From the NCBI GenBank assembly GCA_005239925.1, contig SBBA01000174.1:1-36100 (forward strand): a DNA stretch of 36,100 bases. The letters are read 5' to 3'. The stretch comes from Candidatus Troglogloeales bacterium (lineage in GTDB: Bacteria > Nitrospirota > Nitrospiria > SBBL01 > SBBA01). A model generated the notes under the pieces. It ran no database searches and was not told the origin of the DNA. It worked only from the letters and a program-made list of their open reading frames with translations. The position numbers and the translations under genes were made by a program. Below are positions 24,398 through 33,745 of this stretch, piece by piece (the first letter of the stretch is position 1; every line of letters starts with the position of its first letter).

Positions 24398-27065
24398 AAA
24401 ATATGTCTATTCTTTTGGGGGGAAAAAAGCGGAGGGATCCGCAGCAATGCGAAATCTTCTCGGTGGTAAAGGGGCGGGCTTAGCCGAGATGACCCGATTG
24501 GGAATACCGGTCCCGCCCGGATTTACGATTACCACGGAGGCCTGTCTGGAATATTTCAAGAACAAGCAGTTTCCCAAGGGGATGTTCAACGAGGCGGTGG
24601 CCGCATTAACACGGGTTGAAAAAATTAAAAAAGAGAAATTTGGCGATCCGGCCAATCCCCTTCTGGTTTCGGTGCGTTCCGGCTCACGCGCCTCGATGCC
24701 CGGTATGATGGACACCGTCCTTAACCTGGGATTGAACGATCAGACCGTGTTGGGGATGATTAAAAAGTCCCACAATGAACAATTCGGCTACGACGCCTAT
24801 CGCCGTTTTGTCGCGATGTTCGGCACCATCGTCATGGGGGTAAAGCGGGAGCATTTTGATGAGGCGTTCACGGCCGCCCTGCATACCCATCGGGTTTCGT
24901 TGGATGCGATGCTACCGGCCAATGCGTTAAAGGAGTTGGTCGCCACCTTCAAGAAGATTGTCATGAAAGAGGCAAAGCGTCCCTTTCCCGACGATCCGAT
25001 GGAGCAGCTCCAGATGGCGATTGCCGCGGTTTTTGATTCTTGGTTTGGGGCGAGGGCGGTTACTTATCGGCGTCTGAACAATATCCCCGATACGTGGGGC
25101 ACGTCGGTTTCGGTGGTCGCCATGATCTTTGGAAACCGGGGGGACGATTCCGGCACCGGTGTTTTATTTACACGTAATCCCAATACCGGCGAACGGCGAT
25201 TCTTTGGCGAGTTCCTGTTTAACGCTCAGGGGGAAGACGTGGTCGCTGGGATTCGAACCCCCCTACCCATCTCTGCATTGGAACAGAAACTGCCGAAGGC
25301 CTATAAAGAATTGGTCTCCATTTTTAACACGCTGGAAAAACATTACAAAGATATGCTCGATCTGGAGTTCACCATTGAGGCCGGCAATCCGTACCTCCTG
25401 CAAACCCGTGTCGGAAAGCGGAGTGCGGCGGCAGCGGTACAGATTGCCGTGGATTTGGTTAAGGAAAAACGGATTACAAAAGAGGAGGCGATATTAAGGA
25501 TCTCCCCTGCCTCGCTGGATCATTTGCTACACCCGATGATTGATTCCACTGAAAAAATAAAGGTAATTGCTAAGGGGCTTCCGGCCTCTCCCGGCGCGGC
25601 CATGGGTCGAGTTGTCTTTTCTGCCGAGGATGCGGAGCAGAAGGCCGCTAAAAAGGAAAAGGTGGTTCTGGTTCGTGCCGAAACCTCGCCGGAAGATATT
25701 GGCGGGATGCATGCCGCCCAGGGGATTGTGACCTCTCGCGGTGGTATGACGTCGCATGCTGCAGTGGTAGCTCGCGGAATGGGAAAGTGCTGTATCACCG
25801 CCTGCGGAGACATAAGAATCAACGAAGAGGAAAAGTTTTTTACCGTAGGACGAAACGATACAGAGGGCGGAGAGCTAATGGTGCGAGAGGGGGATTTCAT
25901 TACCCTCAACGGCTCTACCGGGGAGGTGATTTTAGGCGAGGCCAAACTGGTGAAACCGGAAATGAGTGAGGCGTTTCAGACCCTGATGCGTTGGGCCGAT
26001 GCGGTGCGCAGGCTCAGGGTGCGCACCAATGCCGATACCCCACAGGATGCAAAAATGGCCCGAAAGCAGGGCGCGGAGGGGATTGGGCTTTGCCGAACAG
26101 AACATATGTTTTTCTCCGAAGAGCGGATTCTTGCCGTCCGTGAGATGATTCTTGCACATACGGTGGAAGAGCGAAAACAGGCGTTGGCTAAACTTCTTCC
26201 CATGCAGAAGAATGATTTTATGGCCATCTTCAAAGAGATGGAAGGGCTGCCCGTCACCGTGCGTCTTCTCGATCCACCCCTGCATGAGTTTATTCCACAT
26301 ACGTTGGATGAGATTGCCGTGCTTGCAAAGGAAATAGATTGGCCTGTTGACCGCTTGCAATCGGAGATTGCCGCTCTTTCGGAGGTGAATCCAATGCTGG
26401 GTCACCGGGGTTGCCGTCTGGGTGTGACCTATCCGGAGATTTATGAGATGCAGGTGCAGGCGATTTTTGAGGCGGCCTGTGAACTGAAACAGCAAGGGGT
26501 TCGGGCCGTTGTTGAAATTATGATTCCGCTGGTGGCGCATCAACGCGAGTTTGCTGAAATGAAGGCCCTGACGACCCGTATCGGCGAAGAGGTCATGAAG
26601 CGTTATAAAAAGAAGGTCGCCTATATGGTGGGTACGATGATCGAATTGCCGCGTGCGGCCCTGATTGCCGATGAAATTGCGAAAGAGGCGGCGTTCTTTT
26701 CATTTGGGACCAACGATCTGACGCAAATGACGTTTGGGTTATCGCGTGACGATTCCGCAAAATTCCTGCCCACCTATATCAAGAACAATATTCTGCCGGA
26801 GGACCCTTTTGTAACGATTGATCAAAGCGGGGTAGGTGCGCTGATGCAGATTGGGGTTGAAAGGGGGCGTAAGTCACGTCCCGAGTTAAAGGTGGGGATT
26901 TGTGGGGAGCATGGGGGTGAACCAGCCTCGGTGGAGTTCTGTCATAAGATCGGCTTAAATTATGTGAGTTGTTCTCCCTTTCGTGTTCCGATTGCCCGCC
27001 TGGCCGCGGCACATGCGTATCTAAAGGAAAAGGCAGAAAAAGGGAAGAAGGCTGGGAAGAAGTAG
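24390..27065 (+). CDS. ppdK: pyruvate, phosphate dikinase
   Basis: An 891-residue enzyme that interconverts pyruvate, ATP and phosphate with PEP, AMP and pyrophosphate, used in gluconeogenic or PPi-based metabolism. The N-terminal ATP-grasp domain begins VYSFGGKKAEG and has LLGGKGAGLAEM and SVRSGSRASMPGMMDT; the swivelling phosphohistidine domain has GGMTSHAAVVARGMGKCC with the catalytic His; the C-terminal TIM barrel has GAEGIGLCRTEHMF, FSFGTNDLTQMTFG and the catalytic Cys in KVGICGEHGGEP. Length is typical of PPDK and distinguishes it from PEP synthase. The ATG at 24390 follows AAGGAGGG located in glyS, so the two genes are co-transcribed. Confidence 0.97.
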   Translation: MTKKYVYSFGGKKAEGSAAMRNLLGGKGAGLAEMTRLGIPVPPGFTITTEACLEYFKNKQFPKGMFNEAVAALTRVEKIKKEKFGDPANPLLVSVRSGSRASMPGMMDTVLNLGLNDQTVLGMIKKSHNEQFGYDAYRRFVAMFGTIVMGVKREHFDEAFTAALHTHRVSLDAMLPANALKELVATFKKIVMKEAKRPFPDDPMEQLQMAIAAVFDSWFGARAVTYRRLNNIPDTWGTSVSVVAMIFGNRGDDSGTGVLFTRNPNTGERRFFGEFLFNAQGEDVVAGIRTPLPISALEQKLPKAYKELVSIFNTLEKHYKDMLDLEFTIEAGNPYLLQTRVGKRSAAAAVQIAVDLVKEKRITKEEAILRISPASLDHLLHPMIDSTEKIKVIAKGLPASPGAAMGRVVFSAEDAEQKAAKKEKVVLVRAETSPEDIGGMHAAQGIVTSRGGMTSHAAVVARGMGKCCITACGDIRINEEEKFFTVGRNDTEGGELMVREGDFITLNGSTGEVILGEAKLVKPEMSEAFQTLMRWADAVRRLRVRTNADTPQDAKMARKQGAEGIGLCRTEHMFFSEERILAVREMILAHTVEERKQALAKLLPMQKNDFMAIFKEMEGLPVTVRLLDPPLHEFIPHTLDEIAVLAKEIDWPVDRLQSEIAALSEVNPMLGHRGCRLGVTYPEIYEMQVQAIFEAACELKQQGVRAVVEIMIPLVAHQREFAEMKALTTRIGEEVMKRYKKKVAYMVGTMIELPRAALIADEIAKEAAFFSFGTNDLTQMTFGLSRDDSAKFLPTYIKNNILPEDPFVTIDQSGVGALMQIGVERGRKSRPELKVGICGEHGGEPASVEFCHKIGLNYVSCSPFRVPIARLAAAHAYLKEKAEKGKKAGKK

Positions 27066-27249
27066 CCGTATATCCATCCGCATAATTTCGTAGGGGCGAC
27101 CCGGTGGGTCGCTCTCTCTGTTGTGCAATTGCATCAGTGGCGTCGCTTGGCACGATCGTGCCCCGTGGGGCAATACTCGGTCGTCCCGTTAGGTAACAAC
27201 ACCCTTTGGCGTGATGGCATCTGTGTTGGGCGACCTATCACAGTCGCCC
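27066..27249. repeat. intergenic block of short palindromes after ppdK
   Basis: No gene is visible. The stretch holds R3-type GTAGGGGCGACCC with GGGTCGC (27090-27112), a perfect 14 bp palindrome GGCACGATCGTGCC (27149-27162), and GGGCGAC (27228-27234) pairing with GTCGCCC (27243-27249). The last one continues into the stop codon of the small gene that follows on the minus strand. Confidence 0.6.
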
Positions 27250-27459
27250 TTACAAATATCCTCCCTCCTCTTCTGCTTCTACAGGGGGGGCTACAGAGGG
27301 AACAGTGGGTGGGGGGCCCTTCTGGGCCTCTTTTTTTTGCCTGCGTTCTAAGGCGCGCCGTTTCTCACGCGAGCTTAGCGTGTAAGAGCTTTGTCGAGGC
27401 ACGCCTTTCTTGGTGCTTCTTTTTTTAAATGTACGATGTGGCCCTTGGGGTATTAGCAT
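27250..27459 (-). CDS. small basic protein, unknown function
   Basis: A possible 69-residue gene I do not recognise. The middle is strongly basic (TFKKRSTKKGVPRQ, SSREKRRALERRQKKEAQK) and the tail is Pro/Glu rich (GPPPTVPSVAPPVEAEEEGG). Support for coding: an ATG at 27459 with AAAGAGGG six bases upstream, and a stop codon that coincides with an R3 palindrome edge (GTAAGGGCGAC), the same relation seen for glyQ and the aminotransferase. A basic helix of this type would suit nucleic-acid or ribosome binding, but that is a guess. Between its start and the receiver gene, 27460-27604 holds no gene I can see. Confidence 0.45.
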   Translation of the reverse strand: MLIPQGPHRTFKKRSTKKGVPRQSSYTLSSREKRRALERRQKKEAQKGPPPTVPSVAPPVEAEEEGGYL

Positions 27460-27604
27460 ACCAACCCTCTTTACGAATCATCACTAAAAAGATAAGTGTC
27501 GGAATCCGACTCGAACCGATGGGCAGCCGCTTTCCAGAGTGATTTTAGCGCAGGCCCCCTTTGACCATCAAGTACCCAAGGCCTTCTAATAGATTCTAAC
27601 TCAA

Positions 27605-28072
27605 TTATACAGGCAGGGAAGAAACCGCCTGAGGCAAAGAAGAGGTAAAACGGCCTCCACTTTCATACAGGGCCTTATTCCCATTGCGGAAACAGGCCCA
27701 TTCCTCCATCTGGTCTTTTCGATCCAGCATTTTTCGAATCAGATCAACCACCTCATCGATATTAAACGGCTTTAGAATATAGTTGTAGGCCCCATAGCGC
27801 ATCGCATCCAACGCCGTTCTTAAGGTTCCATATCCCGTAATCACCAATACCTCAATGGCAGGAAACTTTAACTTGATCTGCTTTAAGACCTCAATGCCGC
27901 ACGGTCCTGGCAATCTTAGGTCCATAGTAACACCATCAATTTTTTTCTTTGATAAAATATCAACGGCCTTAAGTCCGTTTTCTGCCACTTCAATGTTGTA
28001 ATGGGATCCCAGAATCATCTTCAAGGACTCCCTTGGCCCCAACTCATCTTCTACAATCAATATTGTTTTCAT
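27605..28072 (-). CDS. single-domain response regulator (receiver only)
   Basis: A 155-residue CheY-like receiver. The acidic pair is E8 and D9, the phosphorylated Asp is D51 (MDLRLP), the switch Thr is T79 (ITGYG) and the conserved Lys is K101 (LKPF). The sequence from VTMDLRLPG to the GAYNYILKPF motif is like receivers of NtrC-type regulators. After residue 120 there is no DNA-binding or enzymatic domain, only a tail of about 35 residues (EEWACFRNGNKALYES and a Ser/Leu-rich end), so it may be a phosphorelay or protein-binding regulator, or the remnant of a larger protein. No histidine kinase is adjacent. The ATG has GAAAGG upstream, and 226 bp of A+T-rich DNA without genes lie before it. 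Confidence 0.85.
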   Translation of the reverse strand: MKTILIVEDELGPRESLKMILGSHYNIEVAENGLKAVDILSKKKIDGVTMDLRLPGPCGIEVLKQIKLKFPAIEVLVITGYGTLRTALDAMRYGAYNYILKPFNIDEVVDLIRKMLDRKDQMEEWACFRNGNKALYESGGRFTSSLPQAVSSLPV

Positions 28073-28298
28073 TTATGCCTTTCACGAATTCAAATAGTAT
28101 TGCTGATGACGGTTAATAGCCATAACTGACAAACAATCACTAAACTGCAATTGGCTACTCATAGTACAAACTATTTATAGCTTTGTCAATTACTTTTTAT
28201 GTTAGCTTTTAATACAAAAAGTTATAATAAAATATGTGGTGGAACAAGATAAGCTAGTCTATGGGAAAAGGAGGGCAGGATACGGCTCTGTCGCTGTA

Positions 28299-28988
28299 CT
28301 ACTGCAGGAGATCGTTTTGAAGCAGATAAGTAGAATGGGGGTACCGCGTTCTTAAATCCAAGAAGAGAAGACGCGCCTTTTCGATATTTCCATTTCGCAC
28401 ATGGGATTGACCCAGATAATAAAGGGTCTTTTCGGTGAGCGCACTATCCGCTTGGGCCATAGTCTTTTCAAATCGGGCGATCGCGGCGGGATAGGCCTTC
28501 TTCTTAAAATAAAAATGACCGATTAAAAATTCATGTTCCGCCTGTTGTTGTGTTAATACCTTGATCTTTTCGGCGGCCTTGGGGGCGTAAAGGCTTTCGG
28601 GGTAACGGCTGATAACTCCATTAAATGCTGCTATCGCCTCCTCAATAGGCGTGGGGTCACGATCAATGGTTGTAATTTGGTGGGCGTAACTTGATCCCAG
28701 TGCGTATTGTGCAAAAGGGGCCAGCCGATGAAAGGGATAAAGCGTGACAAAGCGTTTGTATTCCTCCGATGCAGCCTGATGATCCCCCTTTACTCCGTAG
28801 GCCTCGCCACGCTTGAGAAGATTGAGAGGATCATAAATATTCTCCGTCTCCTGCCCGGAAACATCTACGATCTCCTCATCAACATGGGTAAGCTTCAGTA
28901 GTCCGGATTGATCCAATGGCGTTGTGCAGCCGGTGAGGAAAAGAAACAGACCGATGAAGATTGCTTGCCTTGCTGGAAATAAGACCAA
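28299..28988 (-). CDS. BamD/YfiO-like TPR lipoprotein
   Basis: A 229-residue lipoprotein with signal AIFIGLFLFLTGC (lipobox C21) followed by TPR helices of the BamD type: AASEEYKRFVTLYPFHRLAPFAQYALGSSYAHQ, then the AIAAFNGVISRYPESLYAPKA repeat and later KKAYPAAIARFEK. BamD is the essential lipoprotein partner of BamA in outer-membrane protein insertion; length and repeat pattern agree. The start is TTG at 28988 with AGGAG five bases before it; no ATG gives the signal sequence. Assignment as the true BamD rather than another TPR lipoprotein is likely but not certain. Confidence 0.78.
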   Translation of the reverse strand: MVLFPARQAIFIGLFLFLTGCTTPLDQSGLLKLTHVDEEIVDVSGQETENIYDPLNLLKRGEAYGVKGDHQAASEEYKRFVTLYPFHRLAPFAQYALGSSYAHQITTIDRDPTPIEEAIAAFNGVISRYPESLYAPKAAEKIKVLTQQQAEHEFLIGHFYFKKKAYPAAIARFEKTMAQADSALTEKTLYYLGQSHVRNGNIEKARLLFLDLRTRYPHSTYLLQNDLLQ

Positions 28989-29120
28989 AACCGCTCCTAT
29001 ATTACTGTCTCATTATAGAAACATCTTTAAAAGTCACTGGATTCCGGCTTAAACATTGCCGGAATGACGGCGTTGTATTGTTTTAATGATGAAGCTCTTA
29101 ATAACCACACCCGTTGGGGT

Positions 29121-30812
29121 CTATATTTCGTCGTGGGTGACCCGAAGCACTTCTTCCGTCGTGGTTATGCCCTCTAATATCTTGCGAACGCCTTCTTCCC
29201 GCAAGGTAAGCATCCCCTTTGACATCGCCTTGGCCTTGATCCGATTGGCATCCATCTTGGCCAAAACCAGCGCCCGGATTTCATCATCCACCAATAAGAT
29301 TTCATAGATGCCCATCCGGCCATGGAACCCCGTATTCATACAAGCGGGACACCCCTTTCCCCGGTAAAAGGGGCTGCCTGTTTTTTTGACCCCGAGCTTA
29401 CTGGCCTCTTCCTCCGTCGGATCATAAGGGGTTTTACAGGCCTGACAGAGGACACGTATCAGTCGCTGCGCAACAATCGCCAAGACGGAAGAAGAGACCA
29501 GGAACGGCTCGATCCCCATGTCCAGAAGACGTGTAATGGCTCCCGCTGAATCGTTGGTGTGCAGCGTCGAGAAGACCAAATGCCCCGTCAGCGAGGCATG
29601 AATGGCAATCGCCGCCGTCTCAACGTCCCGAATCTCTCCTACCATAATCACATCAGGGTCCTGTCGCAGGATGGACCGTAGGCCGTTGGCAAAGGTCAGA
29701 TCAATCTTGGGATTGACCTGAATTTGTCCCACCCCTTTAATTTGATATTCAATCGGGTCTTCAATCGTAATAATATTTTTTTCCGGCGAGTTGATTTTCT
29801 GAAGGGAGGCATACAGCGTGGTTGATTTGCCGCTTCCGGTGGGGCCGGTGACCAGAATGATGCCGTGGGTTCGTGTAACCAATCGGGAAAAGGTGGCCAG
29901 TCCCTCAGGTGAAAACCCGATATCCTCCAGTGTTAATACCAGCGTGGTTTTATCCAAAAGCCGTAAGACCAGTCGCTCCCCATGCACGGTAGGGACATCC
30001 GAAACGCGGATATCCACCTCACGCCCCCCAATCCGAATACTGATTCGGCCATCCTGCGGCAGCCGCTTCTCGGCAATGTTCATCCCGGCCATAATCTTGA
30101 TGCGAGAGGTCAGCGACGATTGAAAATGCTTCGGCACCGTTAGAATATTATAAAGCATTCCGTCAATACGATATCGAACCGTCATCTCGTTCTCAAAAGG
30201 CTCAAAATGGATGTCGGACGCCCGCTGCTTGCTGGCCTCAAACAGCACTGAATTCATCAGACGAATAATGGGCGCCTCATCGTCGGTATCCAGGAGGTCG
30301 GCCGTTTCAGGAAGTTGCTGGGAAAGCGGGGTGAGATTCTCTTCGGAAAGATCGGAGATCGCCTGCTCCGTCGTATCGGTCATCTGTTCATAAATCTTGT
30401 TAATCCAACGCTGCACCATCGCCGGTGGGGTGGCAATGACCTGAACCGGCGCCTTTAGCAAAAGGCGAAGATCGTCAATGGCCGCCGTATTGAGGGGATC
30501 AGAGGTGGCAATCTGAACGGTTCTCCCGATTTGCCGAAGGGGAAGCATTTTATATTTTTTGGCAAAGGAGATCGGTACCGACTGCGCGAGCTTGGCGTCT
30601 ATTTTTTCGAGATTAATGGAAGGGAGGAAAGGGATATCCCACTGATGGGCTACCGCCTCGATGACCGTCTCCTCGGAAAGATAGTTTAACCGGACCAGGA
30701 TTTCCCCAATCCGCTCCCCCGTTTTTGCTTTTTGAGAGGCAAGCGCTTCTTCCAGTCGCTCAGGCGTCAGCCCATGTTTTTCGATAAAGATTTGGCCTAT
30801 CTTGGGGCGCAC
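29121..30812 (-). CDS. gspE: type II secretion ATPase GspE
   Basis: A 563-residue hexameric secretion ATPase that powers pseudopilus assembly at the cytoplasmic face. The N-terminal part (1-150) holds the GspL-binding MshEN-like region starting IGQIFIEKHGL. The core has Walker A GPTGSGKS (323-330), an Asp box near EDPIEYQ, Walker B VIMVGEIRD (388-396) and the His box HLVFSTLHTN. A zinc site is formed by C456, C459, C488 and C491. All features are intact. The start is GTG at 30812, nine bases after gspD. GspF, its membrane partner, is 20 kb away. The end near 29121 is followed by the BamD-like gene after 130 bp. Confidence 0.95.
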   Translation of the reverse strand: MRPKIGQIFIEKHGLTPERLEEALASQKAKTGERIGEILVRLNYLSEETVIEAVAHQWDIPFLPSINLEKIDAKLAQSVPISFAKKYKMLPLRQIGRTVQIATSDPLNTAAIDDLRLLLKAPVQVIATPPAMVQRWINKIYEQMTDTTEQAISDLSEENLTPLSQQLPETADLLDTDDEAPIIRLMNSVLFEASKQRASDIHFEPFENEMTVRYRIDGMLYNILTVPKHFQSSLTSRIKIMAGMNIAEKRLPQDGRISIRIGGREVDIRVSDVPTVHGERLVLRLLDKTTLVLTLEDIGFSPEGLATFSRLVTRTHGIILVTGPTGSGKSTTLYASLQKINSPEKNIITIEDPIEYQIKGVGQIQVNPKIDLTFANGLRSILRQDPDVIMVGEIRDVETAAIAIHASLTGHLVFSTLHTNDSAGAITRLLDMGIEPFLVSSSVLAIVAQRLIRVLCQACKTPYDPTEEEASKLGVKKTGSPFYRGKGCPACMNTGFHGRMGIYEILLVDDEIRALVLAKMDANRIKAKAMSKGMLTLREEGVRKILEGITTTEEVLRVTHDEI

Positions 30813-30821
30813 TCCCTTTCC

Positions 30822-32399
30822 TTATTTTTTGGGTTGTGCAGGGATCATTTTCTCAAGGGTTTCCTTGCGCCCGGTATCCCCCTCTAAATCATGCTTTTCC
30901 ATAAACCCAATGGTTTCTTTCAGCTTCTTCTCTCGAATGGCGTCCAACCCTTTCTGCCCTTCCCCGTCCGGAACAATATAGGGGGTGATAAAAATCAAGA
31001 GATTCGTTTTTTCAATGCGTTTTGTCTCGGTCTTAAACAACCAACCCAAAAGGGGGATCGAGCCTAATAGGGGAACCTTTTTCGTAGACACCAGCAGATT
31101 GTCCCGAATGAGTCCACCAATCACCACGGTCTGTCCATCGCCTACGATGACATTGGTCGTAGCAGAGCGCTTGTTGGTCGTCGGCCCTAAATTTTTTTCT
31201 TCTGCCGACGCGGTATCCACCACGGAGGATATCTCTTGAAACACATCCAGGCCCACAGAGTTACTGGCCAGGATCGTGGGCGTCAGTTTGAGGGTAATAC
31301 CCACGTCCTTACGTTCAATCGTGGTTTGCACGTTGCCGCCCACCGTCTGACTTTGCGCCCCGGGAAAGGGGACGTTTTGACCCACGATAATCTCGGCCTT
31401 CTGCCGATCCGTCGTTAAAATCTGTGGGGTAGAAAGAACATTGACCTCCGGTTCCGATTGGAGTGCCTGTAAAAACACTCGGGCGCCCACCCCGCCCTTG
31501 ATGTCAATGGTTCCCGTCCCCGACCCAGCGCCCAACAACGTACTCGCCACACTCACCAACGCAGGCGGAGAGGTTTGAAAACCGCCGACTACACTTAGAT
31601 CATCCGATTTGATATACCCGAACAAGGCGCCCAGATCGGTGCCCAACTGCCTTAATTTTTCGGAGGCCATTTCTAAGACGACTGCCTCGACATAAACCTG
31701 TTTTCGCCGGGTGTCCAACGATTTGATCATCTCTTCAACAACCGGATAATCTTCATCGGAGGCTGTAATAATCAATTGGTTGGTCAATTTATCCGTAATA
31801 ATATCCACCTTGCCGGTAATATCTTTCCCAGGCGAGGAGCGCGACTCGATCCGACGAGGGGCCGCCGCCATGGAAACGACGCCGAGCAAAACCTTTGAGA
31901 TATCTTCCGCATTGGTATTTTGTACGGTGTAGACATGGATCGAACGGGGAGGTGGCGCTGCAGCAGCCGGAAAAATCTGGTTTACCTCTCCTGCCTCAAC
32001 GACCTTAAACCCTTTCATATCCAGAACGGAGAGGAAGACGTCATAGGCCTGGCTGATGGGAATTTTCACGGGTGAAAACAGGGTGACCTTGCCGCGAACC
32101 TGTTCGTCGATGACAAAGTTTTTCATTGTCAGTTCACCGATAAACTTAACCAGAACGGGGAGATCTACATTATCAAAGTCGAGCGAAACCAGCCGTTCCC
32201 CCGAAGCCCCCGGAGCGGGAGCAGGAGGTGGGGTGGGCTGCGCCTTTGGAGCAGGCGCGGGTGTGGGCACTGGTGTGGGCGCCGGTTCTGACACGGGCGG
32301 TTCATCGGTTAATTGGTCTGGATCGGGAGATTGTGCAAACGCAATGGGCGAGAGCAAGAAAAGGCCCATTGCCAAATACAAAAAGAGAGATCGTTTCAT
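30822..32399 (-). CDS. gspD: type II secretion secretin GspD (short form)
   Basis: A 525-residue outer-membrane secretin. Residues 1-23 are a signal peptide (MKRSLFLYLAMGLFLLSPIAFA); 25-65 are Pro/Ala rich; 66-140 form the N0 domain (LVSLDFDNVDLPVLVKFIGEL); 150-250 hold one N1/N3-like domain; about 250-480 the secretin pore with the VPFPGAQSQTVGG region and VPLLGSIPLLGWLF. It is much shorter than the about 650 residues of Escherichia coli GspD, as only one N-repeat domain is evident rather than three. The start is the ATG at 32399 with AGAGGA; a reading from 32546 runs through an R2 repeat and is rejected. Confidence 0.94.
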   Translation of the reverse strand: MKRSLFLYLAMGLFLLSPIAFAQSPDPDQLTDEPPVSEPAPTPVPTPAPAPKAQPTPPPAPAPGASGERLVSLDFDNVDLPVLVKFIGELTMKNFVIDEQVRGKVTLFSPVKIPISQAYDVFLSVLDMKGFKVVEAGEVNQIFPAAAAPPPRSIHVYTVQNTNAEDISKVLLGVVSMAAAPRRIESRSSPGKDITGKVDIITDKLTNQLIITASDEDYPVVEEMIKSLDTRRKQVYVEAVVLEMASEKLRQLGTDLGALFGYIKSDDLSVVGGFQTSPPALVSVASTLLGAGSGTGTIDIKGGVGARVFLQALQSEPEVNVLSTPQILTTDRQKAEIIVGQNVPFPGAQSQTVGGNVQTTIERKDVGITLKLTPTILASNSVGLDVFQEISSVVDTASAEEKNLGPTTNKRSATTNVIVGDGQTVVIGGLIRDNLLVSTKKVPLLGSIPLLGWLFKTETKRIEKTNLLIFITPYIVPDGEGQKGLDAIREKKLKETIGFMEKHDLEGDTGRKETLEKMIPAQPKK

Positions 32400-32436
32400 C
32401 GTTTGTCCTCTGGTTAGACTCTTTGTGGATGGCATT

Positions 32437-32543
32437 ATTTTGTGTAGATCATTTTTGTGTAACAACATCGGTAGGCCCAAACCGACCGCAGGCGGTATTC
32501 CGCCCAACGGGAGGGCCCCGTTTGCTTCCGCCCGTCGGCGGCT
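32437..32543 (+). repeat. R2 repeat, copy E (between gspC and gspD)
   Basis: Plus-strand copy: TGTGTAGATCATTTTTGTG, TAACAACATCGGTAGGCCC, AAACCGACCGCAGGCGG, then CGCCCAACGGGAGGGC and CCGCCCGTCGGCGGCT. The closing end touches the gspC stop codon (TGA, 32545-32543), and the copy fills the gap to the gspD start. Relative to the gsp operon it is inverted. Confidence 0.85.
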
Positions 32544-33535
32544 CATCTTATAGTGTAGTCGAATGTTTTTTCCTCGGAATTTCGCACCAGATCAATGGTG
32601 ATGCGGCTCTCATCTTTAAGCTGCTGGAAGACTTGCAGAAAGTTTTGCGGGTTGCGAACATCAATTTGATTGACCCGTTTTAGGATATCCCCGTTCTGTA
32701 GACCAATTCTGGCGTAAACGGAATCCTCCTGAATGGCAAAGATACGGAATCCGTCCGCCTGTCCATCGGTAAAATTGGGAACGACCCGTGCCTTGGTAAG
32801 GAGTTCGGGAAGATGAGCCACGGCGTAGTCCACCTCGGAGCGATCCATCAACCATCGTGCCTCTCCGATCTGACGAATCCCTCCGGCAGGAGGTCGCATG
32901 GGAGCAGGAACGGCAACCGGTTGGGGTGCCGGCTGTTGATGGGACTGAGGGAGCATCTCACTTCGACTGCTGGCCACCCCACTCAGTGAAATCTCTAAAA
33001 TGACCTTCTCGTCCTCTCCCCTTGAAATGACAACCTTATTACGCTCAATGAGGATGATCTTTGCGTCTTCCAATAAAAAATCGCCCACCCGATAGATGAG
33101 TTGTTTACTGGTTCGATTGTCTTGAATCACGGCGTAAGAAGGGCTGTCTATCCGAATAACCGTTCCGATGAGTCGGACGTTTAAGGGTACTTTTGGGACA
33201 ACGACAGGTGGAGGAGTAAAAACAGGTGGCGGCACAAACACGGGGGGGCGCACAATGGCCGGTGGCGGCGGGGGAGGAATAAAGATACCCATCGTGGGAT
33301 CAAAAATGTTTTTCTGAATGATCGAACTGTAACTCACCCCGCGAAGGGAGGCAAAGGCCAGTTCTGGACCTTGATTTACAGAGGGTTGAAATTTCGGGCG
33401 AGCCCCCATGGAGGTGTGGAGACGGTCCGCTATAAAAAAGTTGGAGATATCAGCCAGAAAATAGGCGCCTGTGGCAATCAGAACAAGATGCACCACCCAA
33501 AGATAAGGCCGAAATATAGCGCTGAAATGATCCAA
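32543..33535 (-). CDS. gspC: type II secretion protein GspC with PDZ domain
   Basis: A 330-residue bitopic protein that links the inner-membrane platform to the secretin. One membrane span lies at 12-32; a Pro/Val-rich spacer (IPPPPPPAIVRPPVF, about 85-115) leads to the HR domain (about 117-180, LNVRLIGTVIRIDSPSYAVIQD). A second Pro-rich linker is followed by a PDZ domain (about 240-330; IGLQNGDILKRVNQIDV), the form found in many GspC proteins outside the coiled-coil type. Start ATG at 33535 with GGGGGCAG upstream. It is the first gene of gspC-gspD-gspE, and the next gene is separated from it by an R2 copy. Confidence 0.92.
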   Translation of the reverse strand: MDHFSAIFRPYLWVVHLVLIATGAYFLADISNFFIADRLHTSMGARPKFQPSVNQGPELAFASLRGVSYSSIIQKNIFDPTMGIFIPPPPPPAIVRPPVFVPPPVFTPPPVVVPKVPLNVRLIGTVIRIDSPSYAVIQDNRTSKQLIYRVGDFLLEDAKIILIERNKVVISRGEDEKVILEISLSGVASSRSEMLPQSHQQPAPQPVAVPAPMRPPAGGIRQIGEARWLMDRSEVDYAVAHLPELLTKARVVPNFTDGQADGFRIFAIQEDSVYARIGLQNGDILKRVNQIDVRNPQNFLQVFQQLKDESRITIDLVRNSEEKTFDYTIR

Positions 33536-33607
33536 TCTGCCCCCTGTTACTCTTTTTTTCCCTGAATTTTGGGATACGATTAACTACAATAAACCGACTA
33601 AAGGCCG

Positions 33608-33637
33608 AGTATATAAGGTGTATAACGGTAAAGTCAA
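33608..33637 (-). promoter_or_regulatory. putative promoter of gspC-gspD-gspE
   Basis: On the minus strand TTGACT (33637-33632) and TATACT (33613-33608) are spaced by 18 bases; each is 5 of 6 to the sigma-70 consensus. It lies about 73 bp before the gspC ATG. Apart from this and the R1 element to the right, the 349 bp gap 33536-33884 has no gene. Confidence 0.6.
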
Positions 33638-33745
33638 ACAAACAGGATCACGGCAATATACGTGGGAAATGGGCTTTGCCAAACACTGCCTTATTGGTGT
33701 AATCTTCCGTCTCGCTTCGCTCTATCATACATGGTAGTATAGGTT

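Noticed and set aside
27486-27560. tRNA-like stretch on the minus strand (GGTTCGAGTC)
   Set aside because: The T-arm-like sequence has a mismatched stem and no acceptor, D or anticodon arm can be drawn; the 13-base GTCGGAATCCGAC palindrome explains part of it.
32399-32546. N-terminal extension of gspD starting at 32546
   Set aside because: The extra 49 codons are the translation of an R2 repeat; the ATG at 32399 has AGAGGA upstream and begins a proper signal peptide.
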